Of a stretch of DNA of 52,786 bases, positions 21,619 to 31,434 are shown piece by piece. Under the pieces are notes generated by a model. That model did not search any database. It was given only the letters and a program-made list of their open reading frames with translations, and was not told where the DNA came from. The stretch lies in assembly GCA_017577405.1 (NCBI GenBank), contig PIUA01000012.1:1-52786 (forward strand), given 5' to 3'. The DNA comes from Bacillota bacterium. Lineage in GTDB: Bacteria > Bacillota > Limnochordia > Limnochordales > Limnochordaceae. Each line of letters starts with the position of its first letter. Positions within the stretch are counted from its first letter, which is position 1. The position numbers and the translations under genes were made by a program.

Positions 21619-21762
21619 GCAAACCTTTCGCTGGCCTCCGCGAACCCCCGGAAAACCTCTCCGATCGTTGGGAAAGTCCGCCTGCGAAGGAACCGGCTGG
21701 CGGGAATCGAATCTTTGGGGGGAGGACGATCTCCCTGCGTGACTCAACAAGGGGGGTTCAAC

Positions 21763-22797
21763 GTGAGGCGACTTCCGATCCTGACCGGGATCCTTGTGGC
21801 TGCTCTGGCGTTGGCTCTGGCCGCTGGCCCGGCGGCTGCCCAGACCCTCAAGGTGGGTATGGTCACCGACATGGGCGGCGTCGACGACAAGAGCTTCAAC
21901 CAGGGGAGCTGGGAAGGGATCGTCCGGGCCATCCGGGAGCTGGGCATCCACGGCCGGTATCTCGAGTCCCAGCAGCAGTCCGACTATGCCCGGAACATCC
22001 TCGAGTTTATCGAGCAGGATTATGACCTGATTGTGACCGTCGGCTTCCTGCTGGGCGATGCGACGCTCCACTACGCCAAGCAGTTCCCCGATCAGAAGTT
22101 CGCGATTGTCGACTACTCCTACGATCCGCCCGTTGAGAACATCCGGGACATCCTCTTCGCCACCGATGAGGCTGCCTTCCTGGCTGGCTACCTGGCCGCC
22201 GGCATGACCCAGACGGGTGTCGTCGGCACCTTCGGCGGCATCGCGCTGCCCACCGTCACCATCTTCATGGACGGCTTTGAGGCCGGCGTCAAGTACTACA
22301 ACCAGGTGAAGGGGACCAACGTTCAGGTTCTCGGCTGGAACGCCAAGACCGAGCAGGGGCTCTTCGCGGGCAACTTCGAGAGCACCGACGACGGCCGGCG
22401 TCTGGCTGAGGCGCTGATGGATGAGGGGGCGGACATCATCATGCCCGTCGCCGGACCGGTTGGGTTGGGGGCCGCCGCGGCCGCCCAGGAGCGGGGCGCC
22501 ATGATCATCGGCGTCGACTCCGACTGGTACCTCACCGCGCCCGAGTTCGGTGACGTCATCCTGACCAGCGTCGTCAAGAAGATGGACCAGGCGGTCTTTG
22601 ACGTCATCCAGTCGGTGGCGGACGGCACCTTCACCGGCGGGCTCTACTGGGGCACCCTGGCCATGGGTGCGGTGGACATCGCTCCCTTCCACGAGTTCGA
22701 GGACGATGTCCCCGACTGGCTCAAGGAGGAGCTGGAGCAGGTCCGCCAGGGGATCATCAGCGGCGAGATCGACATCGACGCCATCCTCTATTCGTAA
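21763..22797 (+). CDS. BMP-family substrate-binding protein of a nucleoside-type ABC importer
   Basis: A 344-residue periplasmic-binding protein of the basic membrane protein (PnrA/Med) family, which bind purine nucleosides. It has a classic cleavable signal (LTGILVAALALALAAGPAAA then QTLKVG) with no Cys at the cleavage site, so it is not a lipoprotein, unlike most Firmicute members. The mature start KVGMVTDMGGVDDKSFNQGSWEG is diagnostic; later motifs include GFLLGDATLHYAKQFP and AGYLAAGMTQTG. The start is GTG 21763 with AAGGGGG before it. It is the first gene of a four-gene operon with an ATPase and two permeases. I found no clear promoter in the 197 bp after tRNA-His. Confidence 0.92.
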   Translation: MRRLPILTGILVAALALALAAGPAAAQTLKVGMVTDMGGVDDKSFNQGSWEGIVRAIRELGIHGRYLESQQQSDYARNILEFIEQDYDLIVTVGFLLGDATLHYAKQFPDQKFAIVDYSYDPPVENIRDILFATDEAAFLAGYLAAGMTQTGVVGTFGGIALPTVTIFMDGFEAGVKYYNQVKGTNVQVLGWNAKTEQGLFAGNFESTDDGRRLAEALMDEGADIIMPVAGPVGLGAAAAAQERGAMIIGVDSDWYLTAPEFGDVILTSVVKKMDQAVFDVIQSVADGTFTGGLYWGTLAMGAVDIAPFHEFEDDVPDWLKEELEQVRQGIISGEIDIDAILYS

Positions 22798-22806
22798 GGT
22801 CAACCT

Positions 22807-22838
22807 GGAGCGCGCCCGGGTCTCTCCGGGCGCGCTCC
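22807..22838 (+). terminator. Intercistronic hairpin after the BMP gene
   Basis: Perfect 13-bp stem GGAGCGCGCCCGG / GTCTCT / CCGGGCGCGCTCC. Such hairpins between a binding-protein gene and its ABC genes often protect or partially terminate mRNA, giving excess binding protein. No long T-tract follows. Confidence 0.6.
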
Positions 22839-22890
22839 GCGGTTTCTGCGGGGAGCGGGTCCCCGCCACGGTAAGGTGGTGCGCCAACGG

Positions 22891-24405
22891 GTGGAACCGA
22901 TCCTGGAATTGAAGGGCATTGTCAAACGTTTTCCCGGCGTGCTGGCCAACGACCACATCGACCTGACCCTCTACCCTGGGGAGATCCACGCCCTCCTGGG
23001 GGAGAACGGCGCGGGCAAGAGCACCTTGATGAACATCCTCTACGGCCTCATCGCCCCCGACGAGGGGTCCATTCTCATCAGGGGCGAGCCCGTCACCCTG
23101 CGCAGTCCGGCTGATGCCATCGCCCGGGGCATCGGGATGGTCCACCAGCACTTCATGCTCATCCCGGTGATGACCGTGGCCGAGAACGTCATGCTCGGCC
23201 AGGAGTCGACCCGTGGCCGGTTCTTCCTGGACACCCGCCGGGTCTCCCAGCGGATCCGGGAGCTGTCGGCCCGGTACGGGCTGGAGGTCGATCCGGATGC
23301 CCTCGTCCAGCACCTGCCCGTCGGGGTGCAGCAGAGGGTGGAGATCATCAAGGTCTTGTACCGGGATGCCCAGATCCTCATCTTGGATGAGCCCACCGCG
23401 GTGCTGACGCCCCAAGAGGTGGAAGAACTCTTCGCCATCCTCCGCAACCTGGTGAAGAGCGGCCATTCCCTCCTCTTCATCACCCACAAGCTGAAGGAGG
23501 CCCTCAGCCTGGCTGACCGGATCACCGTCGTCCGCCAGGGCCGGGTGGTGGGGACCCGCCGGCCTGAGGAGACCAGCGAGGAGGAGCTGGCGGCCATGAT
23601 GGTGGGCCGAGACGTGGTCCTCTCGGTGGAAAAGGCCCCCGCCCGGCCGGGCAAGCCCGTCCTCACCGTGGACAACCTCTGGGTGGAGTCGGACCAGGGC
23701 CAGCCGGCGGTCCGAGGCGTCTCCTTTGAGGTGCGGGCCGGGGAGATCCTGGGGATTGCCGGGGTGCAGGGGAACGGCCAGACGGAGTTGATGGAGGCCC
23801 TCTTCGGGCTGCGCAAGCCCTATGCGGGGCGGATCCTCATCGACGGGCACGAAGTGACGGGAGCCTCGCCCCGGCAGCTGGCAGAGATGGGGGTGGGCTA
23901 CATCCCCGAAGACCGGCAGCGGGATGGGCTGATCCTGCCTTTCCCTGTCGCCGAGAACCTGGTCCTCAACCGGTACCACCAGCCGCCCTACAGCCAGCGG
24001 GGCGTCCTGCAGCGGGACCAGATCCGCGAGAATGCCGAGCAGTTGGTGAAGGCCTTCGACATCCGGGCCAGCTCGGTCCAGGTCCCGGTCCAGACCCTGT
24101 CGGGGGGCAACCAGCAGAAGGTGATCGCGGCCCGGGAGCTCTCCCGGCCCATCAAGCTCCTCCTGGCCTCGCAACCGACCCGGGGCTTGGACGTGGGCTC
24201 CATCGAGTACATCCACAAGCAGATCGTTGAGGCCCGAGACCGGGGCGCGGCGGTGGTGGTTGTCTCCACGGAGCTGGACGAGATCCTCTCCCTCTCGGAC
24301 CGGATCGCCGTTCTCTACCGGGGGCGGGTGGTCGGGTTGCTGGAGAGCCGTGAAGCGGACCGGACCCAGCTCGGACTCCTGATGACGGGGGGCTCGGTGG
24401 CATGA
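22891..24405 (+). CDS. Nucleoside-type ABC importer ATPase with two nucleotide-binding domains
   Basis: A 504-residue fused ATPase like YufO/NupO or RbsA. The first domain has Walker A GENGAGKST, the Q-loop region GMVHQHFMLIP, signature VGVQQRVEI and Walker B LILDEPTAVL. The second has a degenerate Walker A (GVQGNGQTE), signature LSGGNQQKV and LLLASQPTRGLDVG, the usual state in this group, so only the first is likely to be fully catalytic. GTG 22891 is preferred; GTG 22876 and 22879 are alternatives with poorer ribosome-binding spacing. It overlaps the first permease gene by 4 bp. Confidence 0.93.
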   Translation: MEPILELKGIVKRFPGVLANDHIDLTLYPGEIHALLGENGAGKSTLMNILYGLIAPDEGSILIRGEPVTLRSPADAIARGIGMVHQHFMLIPVMTVAENVMLGQESTRGRFFLDTRRVSQRIRELSARYGLEVDPDALVQHLPVGVQQRVEIIKVLYRDAQILILDEPTAVLTPQEVEELFAILRNLVKSGHSLLFITHKLKEALSLADRITVVRQGRVVGTRRPEETSEEELAAMMVGRDVVLSVEKAPARPGKPVLTVDNLWVESDQGQPAVRGVSFEVRAGEILGIAGVQGNGQTELMEALFGLRKPYAGRILIDGHEVTGASPRQLAEMGVGYIPEDRQRDGLILPFPVAENLVLNRYHQPPYSQRGVLQRDQIRENAEQLVKAFDIRASSVQVPVQTLSGGNQQKVIAARELSRPIKLLLASQPTRGLDVGSIEYIHKQIVEARDRGAAVVVVSTELDEILSLSDRIAVLYRGRVVGLLESREADRTQLGLLMTGGSVA

Positions 24406-25637
24406 GCGAGCAGCAGCGGCTGGAGAGCACCACGCCGACGGGCCAGGGGCCCCGGCAGCGGAGCGGGGTGGCGGCCATCCTGGAGGCGGCCACCTCCTGG
24501 AGCCTTATTCCCATCCTGGCCGTTCTTACCGGCTTCATCATCAGCGCCATCTTCATCGTCGTCACCGATCCGGCCGTCTGGGCCGCGTGGGATGAGATCA
24601 CCACCCGGCCGGGGTTCTTCTTCGCGACGGCCTGGCGGAGTGTGGCCACGGCCTTCGGGGCCCTCTTCCAGGGCGCCTTCGGCAGCCCCTACGCCCTCTC
24701 CGAGAGCTTGGTCACGTCCACGCCCTACATCTTTGCCGGGCTGGCGGTGGCCGTCGGTTTCCGGGCGGGGCTCTTCAACATCGGCGCCGAGGGGCAGCTC
24801 TTCATGGGAGCCCTGGCCTCGGTCTACGTGGGCTACGCGGTGACGGGCCTGCCCGCCTTCATCCACCTGCCCCTGGCCATCCTGGCCGGTATGGCGGCGG
24901 GCGCCATCTGGGCCGGGATTCCCGGCTGGCTCAAGGCCCGGACCGGGGCCCACGAGGTGGTCAACACCATCATGCTCAACTACATCGCTTACCGGTTGAG
25001 CGATTGGCTCCTCAACGGGCCCATGAAGCGGCCGGGTCCCGACGGCCGGCCCGGGTGGGTGCCCATCACCCCCGAAGTCCTGCCCACCGCCTGGCTGCCC
25101 CGCTTCTTCGATGAGCCGCTGAGGCTCCACTGGGGCTTTGTCTTGGCCCTCTTGGCGGCTGTGGGGGTCTGGTACCTCCTCTTCCGGACCAACTTCGGCT
25201 TCGAGATGCGGAGTGTGGGGACCAACCCCAAGGCGGCCCGGGTGGCCGGCATGCGGGTCGCCTTGGTCACGGTGGCGGCCATGGCCATCTCCGGGGCCCT
25301 GGCGGCCATGGCGGGCGTCTCCCAGACCCTGGGCGTGGACCGGTGGCTGGGCCAGGGCTTCTCGGCCGGGTACGGCTTCGACTCCATCGCGCTGGCCCTC
25401 CTGGGCAAGAGCCACCCGGCAGGCGTGGTGGCCGCCGCGCTTCTCTTCGGTTTCCTCCGGAGCGGGGCCACCCGGATGCAGTCGGCGGCCGGCATTCCCA
25501 TTGACATCATCACCATCGTTCAGGCGCTGGTCATCATCTTCATCGCGGCCGAGGCTCTGATCCGGAAGATCTACCGCCTGAAGCCAGCCGCCGAGCGGAC
25601 CCAGGAGGTCTTCACCCGGGGGTGGGGGAGCGCATGA
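24402..25637 (+). CDS. Nucleoside-type ABC importer permease 1
   Basis: A 411-residue BPD_transp_2 family (NupP-like) membrane protein. It has an N-terminal helix (SLIPILAVLTGFIISAIFIV), a longer extracytoplasmic part, and the family core AGLAVAVGFRAGLFNIGAEGQ followed by HEVVNTIMLNYIAYRLSDWLL and NPKAARVAGM. The FNIGAEGQ segment is the hallmark of BMP-linked permeases. ATG overlaps the ATPase stop as ATGA. It should pair with the second permease as a heterodimer in the cytoplasmic membrane. Confidence 0.92.
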   Translation: MSEQQRLESTTPTGQGPRQRSGVAAILEAATSWSLIPILAVLTGFIISAIFIVVTDPAVWAAWDEITTRPGFFFATAWRSVATAFGALFQGAFGSPYALSESLVTSTPYIFAGLAVAVGFRAGLFNIGAEGQLFMGALASVYVGYAVTGLPAFIHLPLAILAGMAAGAIWAGIPGWLKARTGAHEVVNTIMLNYIAYRLSDWLLNGPMKRPGPDGRPGWVPITPEVLPTAWLPRFFDEPLRLHWGFVLALLAAVGVWYLLFRTNFGFEMRSVGTNPKAARVAGMRVALVTVAAMAISGALAAMAGVSQTLGVDRWLGQGFSAGYGFDSIALALLGKSHPAGVVAAALLFGFLRSGATRMQSAAGIPIDIITIVQALVIIFIAAEALIRKIYRLKPAAERTQEVFTRGWGSA

Positions 25638-25698
25638 GCACCTGCTGCGGCGGGAGCCACGGGAACGGACGAGGGAAGTGGATGAGGGTGGATCGCGT

Positions 25699-26991
25699 AT
25701 GAGCCAACTGCAGCCGGTCGGTCCCGTCTCGGCCGATCTCCTCGAGGAGGCGGCCCCTGTTGTGGAGCCCAAGCGCTGGGGGCCTGTGGTGGCGTCGGTC
25801 TTGGTGGCCCTGGCCATCGCCGTCCTGTTCATCCGGGTGGTTCCCGACGGGGTGGTGACCACCTTCCGAATGGCCGGCGGCCAGGGGGCCGCGGCCCGGG
25901 TGGCCCCTTGGGTCATCCCGTCTCGGCCGGGCTTGGTTGTCCTCGCTCTCTTCGCCTTGGCCATGGCGGTCTGGGCGTACCGGGCGCCCCGGCGGGCCAA
26001 CCTGGCCCTGGGCCTGGCGCTCCTCAGCTTTGTAGGCGCCTTCCTCATCTGGGCGGCGGCGGGTAAGAGCCTCAACCTGCTGGCCATGCTCCAGAGCACC
26101 CTGGTGCGGGCGGTGCCCCTCACTTTGGCGGCCTTGAGCGGTGTCATGTGCGAGCGCTCCGGTGTCATCAACATTGCCATTGAGGGGATGATGCTCACCG
26201 CTGCCTTCGGGGCGGTCCTGGGCACCACCTTGAGCGGCGGGAGCCTCTGGATCGGGCTTCTGGTGGCGATGCTCACCGGTTTGCTCATGGCCTGGGTCCA
26301 CGGGGTGCTCTCCATTAAATACAAGGTGGACCAGATCGTCAGCGGCACGGTGATCAACATCCTGGCGGTGGGGCTCACCAGCTACCTGAGCGGCCGCTTC
26401 CTCCAGGATCCGGCCTTCAACTGGCTCAACCGAGCGGGCACCTTCGCCCCGGTGAAGATCCCCGTCCTCAACCGGATCCCCGTCATTGGGCCGCTGCTCT
26501 TCGAAGGGAACTTCTTCTTCTACCTGACCATCGCCCTGGTGATCGGGCTCAGCATCCTCCTCTTCCGTACCCGCTTCGGCCTGCGGGTGCGGGCGGTGGG
26601 CGAGCATCCCCGGGCGGCGGACACCTTGGGGGTCAACGTGTACCTGATGCGGTACGCGGCCGTCCTGTTGGGCGGGGTGCTCGCGGGGTTGGGCGGGGCC
26701 TACTTCACCATCGGGTCGGTGGGCCGTTTCGACGAGCAGATGACCGCGGGCCGGGGCTTCATCGGCTTGGCCGCCATGATCTTCGGCAACTGGACGCCGG
26801 CCGGGGCCTTCGGCGCCTCCCTCCTCTTCGGGTTCGCCGACTCGCTCCAGACCCGGCTCCAGATCCTGGGGATCCCCATCCCCTCCGAGTTCCTGCTGAT
26901 GGCGCCGTACATTGTCACCATCGTGGTGATCTCGGGGCTGGTGGGGCGGGCCACCCCGCCGGCGGCCGACGGCCAGCCTTACGAGAAGTGA
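25699..26991 (+). CDS. Nucleoside-type ABC importer permease 2
   Basis: A 430-residue NupQ-like permease. It contains the paired family motif CERSGVINIAIEGMMLTAAFGA, YKVDQIVSGTVINILAVGLTSYL, GLRVRAVGEHPRAADTLGVNV, and a C-terminal GFADSLQTRLQ region. ATG 25699 (MSQLQPVG) has GAGGGTGGA upstream; GTG 25678 is also in frame. About 60 bp separate it from permease 1. It is the last gene of the importer operon and is followed by a good terminator. Confidence 0.92.
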   Translation: MSQLQPVGPVSADLLEEAAPVVEPKRWGPVVASVLVALAIAVLFIRVVPDGVVTTFRMAGGQGAAARVAPWVIPSRPGLVVLALFALAMAVWAYRAPRRANLALGLALLSFVGAFLIWAAAGKSLNLLAMLQSTLVRAVPLTLAALSGVMCERSGVINIAIEGMMLTAAFGAVLGTTLSGGSLWIGLLVAMLTGLLMAWVHGVLSIKYKVDQIVSGTVINILAVGLTSYLSGRFLQDPAFNWLNRAGTFAPVKIPVLNRIPVIGPLLFEGNFFFYLTIALVIGLSILLFRTRFGLRVRAVGEHPRAADTLGVNVYLMRYAAVLLGGVLAGLGGAYFTIGSVGRFDEQMTAGRGFIGLAAMIFGNWTPAGAFGASLLFGFADSLQTRLQILGIPIPSEFLLMAPYIVTIVVISGLVGRATPPAADGQPYEK

Positions 26992-27016
26992 GGCGGGCCG
27001 CGTTCCGCTGGCTGGC

Positions 27017-27043
27017 GGGCGCTCCCCGGGGAGCGCCCGTTTC
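27017..27043 (+). terminator. Terminator after the nucleoside importer operon
   Basis: Perfect 9-bp stem GGGCGCTCC / CCGG / GGAGCGCCC followed by GTTTCC. Confidence 0.82.
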
Positions 27044-27157
27044 CGTATGATGGGCGGACCAGGGTGGGCGCCCCGGGCCCGAACGGCTGGTTGGACACGG
27101 CCGGGCCAGACGGGGGAGGTGCCGGTCGATGCCGGCGGATGGGGGAGGGAGACCCAG

Positions 27158-28648
27158 GTGAATCCTTTGGAGGCGGCGGCTGAGGCCGGGCGGCGGCTGA
27201 TCCTGTTCGGCGGGGTGGTGGAACGCTCGCCGCTGGTGCAGGCGCTTCTGGCCCTGCTGGAGGGTCTGGCGGGTGGGCCCGCGGGCGATCCCCAGCGGAA
27301 CGGGCCGGTGTGGGAGCGGGCCGCCCACCTTACTCGCCAAGCTTGGGCGTATGGGTTGGGCGACGGGCCGGCAGGGCCCTCCCGGGGTGCCGACGCGGCC
27401 CAGGAGGGGCCGCCCCTCTGGTTCGGGGCGGTGGTGGAGGGGCTTCTGGCCGACGAGAACCCCCTCAGCCGGGCGGTCAGCGGGAAGGCCGCCGGTCGGG
27501 AGCCTTTGGGGGAGCTCCCACCCCCGTTGCTCGCGGCGGCCGCCCACGACCTGCGCATGCTGCAGCGGCTGGCCCACTTCCGCCCCGAGGTGCTGGAGGC
27601 GGCGGTCCGGCGGTGGGAGCCGGCCTGGCCGCCCGGGACCTTGGCCGGGCTGCGGGGGACGGCGAGGCCCGGGACCGCGGGCCCCTGGCCGGACGGGGCC
27701 GCGCGGGTGGCCCAGCGGCTGGTGGGGCTGGAGGATTGGGCCCAGGCCCTCCCCGATCTGGTGGGGTACTGGCGGGTCGTGGGCTGCGGTCTTTGGGGCC
27801 AGTTCGTGGCCTTCCGCTGGGAGGGAGAGGGACGGGGGCTCCAGCCCGTCCGGGCCCTGGACCCCACCCGCCTGGAGGATCTGGTGGGCTATGAGACGGC
27901 CCGCCAGGCGGTGGTGGAGAACACCGAGCGCCTGGTCGCGGGGCGGCCGGCCCACCACCTGTTGCTTTACGGCCCCCGGGGGACGGGCAAGTCGGCCACC
28001 GTGCGGGCCCTGGTCCACACCTTCGGCCCCCGGGGGCTCCGGCTGGTGGAGCTTCCCCTGGACCGGGTGGGGGAGCTTCCCCAGCTCCTGAACCAGCTCC
28101 GGGACCAACCCCATCCCATCGTGATCCTCCTGGACGACCTGGCCTTGGAGCCCGACGAACCGGCAGCCCGCCAGCTGAAGGTAGCTCTGGAGGGGGCGCT
28201 GGAGCTCTGGCCGGAGCACGTCCGCCTCTACGCCACCTCCAACCGGCGCCACGTGGTTCGGGAGCGGCGGGGGGCCAGCTTGCGCCAGGAGGATGAGATC
28301 CACGAACAGATTTCCCTGGCCGACCGCTTCGGGATGACGGTCTTCTTCGAGGCGGCCGACCAGGCCCTCTACCTCCGGATCGTGGAGGGCCTGGCCCGGC
28401 AGGCGGGGGTCCGGATTGTGGAGGGCCAGCCCGATGGGGTGCGGCCCCGCTCGTCCGGCCAGCCGGGAGGGGCGGCGGGCCCGGCGCCCGACGGCGAGGC
28501 AGGCCGGCTTCAGCCGCCCTGGGTGGTGGACCGCCAAACCCTGGAGCGGGAGGCCCTCCAGTGGGCCCTCTGGCAAAACGAGCGCTCCCCCCGGACCGCC
28601 GCCCAATTCGTCCGGGATTGGTTGGGCCGGTGGTCTGAACCGACTTGA
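27158..28648 (+). CDS. DUF815-family AAA+ ATPase
   Basis: A 496-residue protein. The C-terminal half is a DUF815 AAA+ module: LLYGPRGTGKSATVRAL (Walker A, near residue 270), IVILLDDLALEPDE (Walker B), LYATSNRRHVVRE (sensor 1) and DRFGMTVFFEAADQALYLRIV. Such proteins are common in Firmicutes next to unrelated genes and have no settled function. The N-terminal 240 residues are helical and poorly conserved in general. I chose GTG 27158 because GGGGAGGGAG lies just upstream; the open frame extends back to 27047 with low-complexity sequence. The last codons overlap the tRNA-Lys promoter. Confidence 0.85.
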   Translation: MNPLEAAAEAGRRLILFGGVVERSPLVQALLALLEGLAGGPAGDPQRNGPVWERAAHLTRQAWAYGLGDGPAGPSRGADAAQEGPPLWFGAVVEGLLADENPLSRAVSGKAAGREPLGELPPPLLAAAAHDLRMLQRLAHFRPEVLEAAVRRWEPAWPPGTLAGLRGTARPGTAGPWPDGAARVAQRLVGLEDWAQALPDLVGYWRVVGCGLWGQFVAFRWEGEGRGLQPVRALDPTRLEDLVGYETARQAVVENTERLVAGRPAHHLLLYGPRGTGKSATVRALVHTFGPRGLRLVELPLDRVGELPQLLNQLRDQPHPIVILLDDLALEPDEPAARQLKVALEGALELWPEHVRLYATSNRRHVVRERRGASLRQEDEIHEQISLADRFGMTVFFEAADQALYLRIVEGLARQAGVRIVEGQPDGVRPRSSGQPGGAAGPAPDGEAGRLQPPWVVDRQTLEREALQWALWQNERSPRTAAQFVRDWLGRWSEPT

Positions 28649-28673
28649 CAGACGGAGTTCTGCGCCGTAAGGT
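28645..28673 (+). promoter_or_regulatory. Sigma-A promoter for tRNA-Lys
   Basis: A perfect TTGACA -35 (28645-28650) that includes the TGA stop of the preceding gene, a 17-bp spacer and TAAGGT (28668-28673), seven bp before the tRNA. Confidence 0.7.
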
Positions 28674-28679
28674 ACCTAT

Positions 28680-28755
28680 GGGCCGCTAGCTCAGTTGGTA
28701 GAGCAGGGGACTTTTAATCCCAAGGTCCAGGGTTCGATTCCCTGGCGGCCCACCA
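28680..28755 (+). tRNA. tRNA-Lys (TTT)
   Basis: Acceptor GGGCCGC / GCGGCCC, anticodon loop CTTTTAA giving TTT, T arm CAGGGTTCGATTCCCTG, discriminator A and encoded CCA. Confidence 0.97.
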
Positions 28756-28765
28756 GGTGTTGCGG

Positions 28766-28793
28766 AGGCCCAGCGGTGGGCCTTCGTCGCGTT
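28766..28793 (+). terminator. Weak terminator after tRNA-Lys
   Basis: 7-bp stem AGGCCCA / GCGG / TGGGCCT followed by TCGTCGCGTTT. Confidence 0.5.
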
Positions 28794-28904
28794 TGGGCGG
28801 GACGTCGGGCACGGCCGCCCCGTCCCTGCTTTCTCAAGGTGCCTTCGCCCGGGCTGACGCGCCGCCTTCCCCCGCCACCCCGTCAAGAATGCGGATCCTT
28901 CCCA

Positions 28905-28933
28905 TTGACCCCTCCTGCCTGGAAGGGTATCTT
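28905..28933 (+). promoter_or_regulatory. Sigma-A promoter for the ABC exporter
   Basis: TTGACC (28905-28910), 17-bp spacer, TATCTT (28928-28933), 47 bp before the GTG start of the ATPase gene. Confidence 0.75.
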
Positions 28934-28980
28934 GGAGCCGAGTCGCGGCGCCCACTTCCATCCAACGTGAGGGACGACGA

Positions 28981-29984
<1,004 letters not shown>

Positions 29985-29988
<4 letters not shown>

Positions 29989-30815
29989 GCCTTCTGGAGC
30001 AGCAGGCCGTCCTGGAAGCGCCCCGGCTGGGCGTGCGAACCTGGGCGCACGACGTCTACGTGGTCTTCTGGCGGGAGATGCGGCGGTTTGTGGGCCAACG
30101 CATGCGGATCCTGGCCCTGGTGGCCCAGCCCATCATCTGGCTGGTCTTCATGGGGAACATGCTCCAGGGCCTGACGGCCGAGTTCGCCGCCTCAGCCCTC
30201 CTGGGGACCGACTCCTACGTGGCCTTCATGCTGCCGGGCATCGTGGTGATGACCGCGCTCTTCGCCGGCCTTTTCAGCGGGATGTCGGTGGCCTGGGAGC
30301 GGCGCTTCGGCTTCCTCCAGAAGATGATGGCCAGCCCCATCCCCCGGGAGGCCATCCCCCTGGGCAAGATGGCGGCGGCGGCGGTGCAGGGGATGCTCCA
30401 GGTGGTGATCATTCTGGGGCTGGGCCTCCTCATGGGCGTCCGGCTGGCCACGGGGCTGCCGGGCCTGGTGGCCGTCCTTCTCTTGAGCGGCCTCTTCGCC
30501 CTGGCCATGGCCGGCTTCTCCCTCGCCCTGGCCGCGGTCTTGCGGACCCATGAGGCCCTCATGGCCGTCATCAATTTCTTCACCCTGCCCCTCATCTTCA
30601 CCAGCGACGCCATGTTCCCCCGGGCGGCCATGCCCGGGTGGCTGGCGGCCATCGCGCGGATCAACCCTGTCAGCTGGGCCGTGGGCCCGGTGCGGGATCT
30701 GGTCCTCCATGGCTGGAACTGGCCGGCCATCGCCGCGGGGGTGGTGGCCCTGCTGCTGGTGGCTGGGCTCATGACCCGCCTGGCCACCCGGGAGCTGGAG
30801 AAGTCGGTGGTGTAG
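29985..30815 (+). CDS. DrrB-type ABC-2 exporter permease
   Basis: A 276-residue ABC-2 permease with a cytoplasmic N-terminal segment (REMRRFVGQRMRILALVAQPIIWLVFMG) and about six transmembrane helices; YVAFMLPGIVVMTALFAGLFSGMS and NPVSWAVGPVRDLVLHGWNW are typical DrrB features. The ATG overlaps the ATPase stop as ATGA, so the two are translationally coupled and should form a heterotetrameric exporter in the cytoplasmic membrane. A GC hairpin follows the stop codon. Confidence 0.92.
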
Positions 30816-30825
30816 AGGAAAGGCG

Positions 30826-30851
30826 GGCCTCCCGGCTTGAGCCGGGAGGCC
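30826..30851. terminator. Bidirectional hairpin between the exporter operon and the SASP gene
   Basis: Perfect 11-bp stem GGCCTCCCGGC / TTGA / GCCGGGAGGCC between two convergent genes. On the minus strand it is followed by CGCCTTTCC; no T-tract on the plus strand. Confidence 0.65.
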
Positions 30852-30856
30852 GGAGG

Positions 30857-31042
30857 TTACCGCTGGTTCTGGCGTCCGGCCGCCTGCCGTTCGGCCCGCT
30901 CAATGGCGGCCCGCACCAAGGAGCCGGCCTCCCGGGTGGTCACCTCGCCCCAGTCCCCGTTCCGGACCTTGTTGGCGAAGCCCAGCTCCTGAGCCAGCTC
31001 GTACTTGAGCGCGTCCGACATGAGCCCGCGGCGACGAGCCAT
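30857..31042 (-). CDS. Alpha/beta-type small acid-soluble spore protein
   Basis: A 61-residue DNA-binding spore protein that coats and protects spore DNA from UV and heat and is degraded at germination. It has the pattern SDALKYELAQELGF, where the GPR germination protease normally cuts, and GEVTTREAGSLVRAAIERAE, the second conserved helix. The ATG at 31042 follows GGAGGTGG on the minus strand; the frame is open upstream but lacks resemblance there. A forespore (sigma-G) promoter would be expected, but I could not find a convincing one. This gene is the clearest direct evidence that the organism forms endospores. Confidence 0.9.
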   Translation of the reverse strand: MARRRGLMSDALKYELAQELGFANKVRNGDWGEVTTREAGSLVRAAIERAERQAAGRQNQR

Positions 31043-31145
31043 CGCGCGTCCACCTCCGTGGACCAGTCTGCCCCGCGGGCACGCGCCCGCGCGCTTGGGA
31101 ATCCTGGACGGTGCTGGTGCCCTTGAAGGCTTCCGGGCCCTGTGC

Positions 31146-31174
31146 TTGACGCTCCCAGGCACCAATGGTATTAT
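31146..31174 (+). promoter_or_regulatory. Sigma-A promoter for tRNA-Leu (and possibly tig)
   Basis: TTGACG (31146-31151), 17-bp spacer, TATTAT (31169-31174), one of the best promoters in the window, 73 bp before tRNA-Leu. Confidence 0.85.
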
Positions 31175-31247
31175 GACCACTGCTTCCCCCATACCGCGTC
31201 CCAGGGCGTACTGTGCCCATCGCGGGGTGGAAGCGCATCTCAACCAA

Positions 31248-31333
31248 GCGGGCGTGGCGAAACTGGTAAACGCGTGGGACTTAGGATCCCATGGGCTCTG
31301 CCCTTGAGGGTTCGAATCCCTCCGCCCGCACCA
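31248..31333 (+). tRNA. tRNA-Leu (TAG)
   Basis: Acceptor GCGGGCG / CGCCCGC, loop CTTAGGA giving anticodon TAG, long class II variable arm (CATGGGCTCTGCCCTTG), T arm AGGGTTCGAATCCCT, encoded ACCA. No terminator separates it from tig 101 bp further on. Confidence 0.97.
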
Positions 31334-31434
31334 ACCACTTCCTGCACGTGGCGGCCCGGCACGCGGGTCGGACCCGTTCCGCGGCCCCTGCGGTGCGGGG
31401 CCGAGGAAGGAACTGTGAAGAGGAGCGGTGCCGG

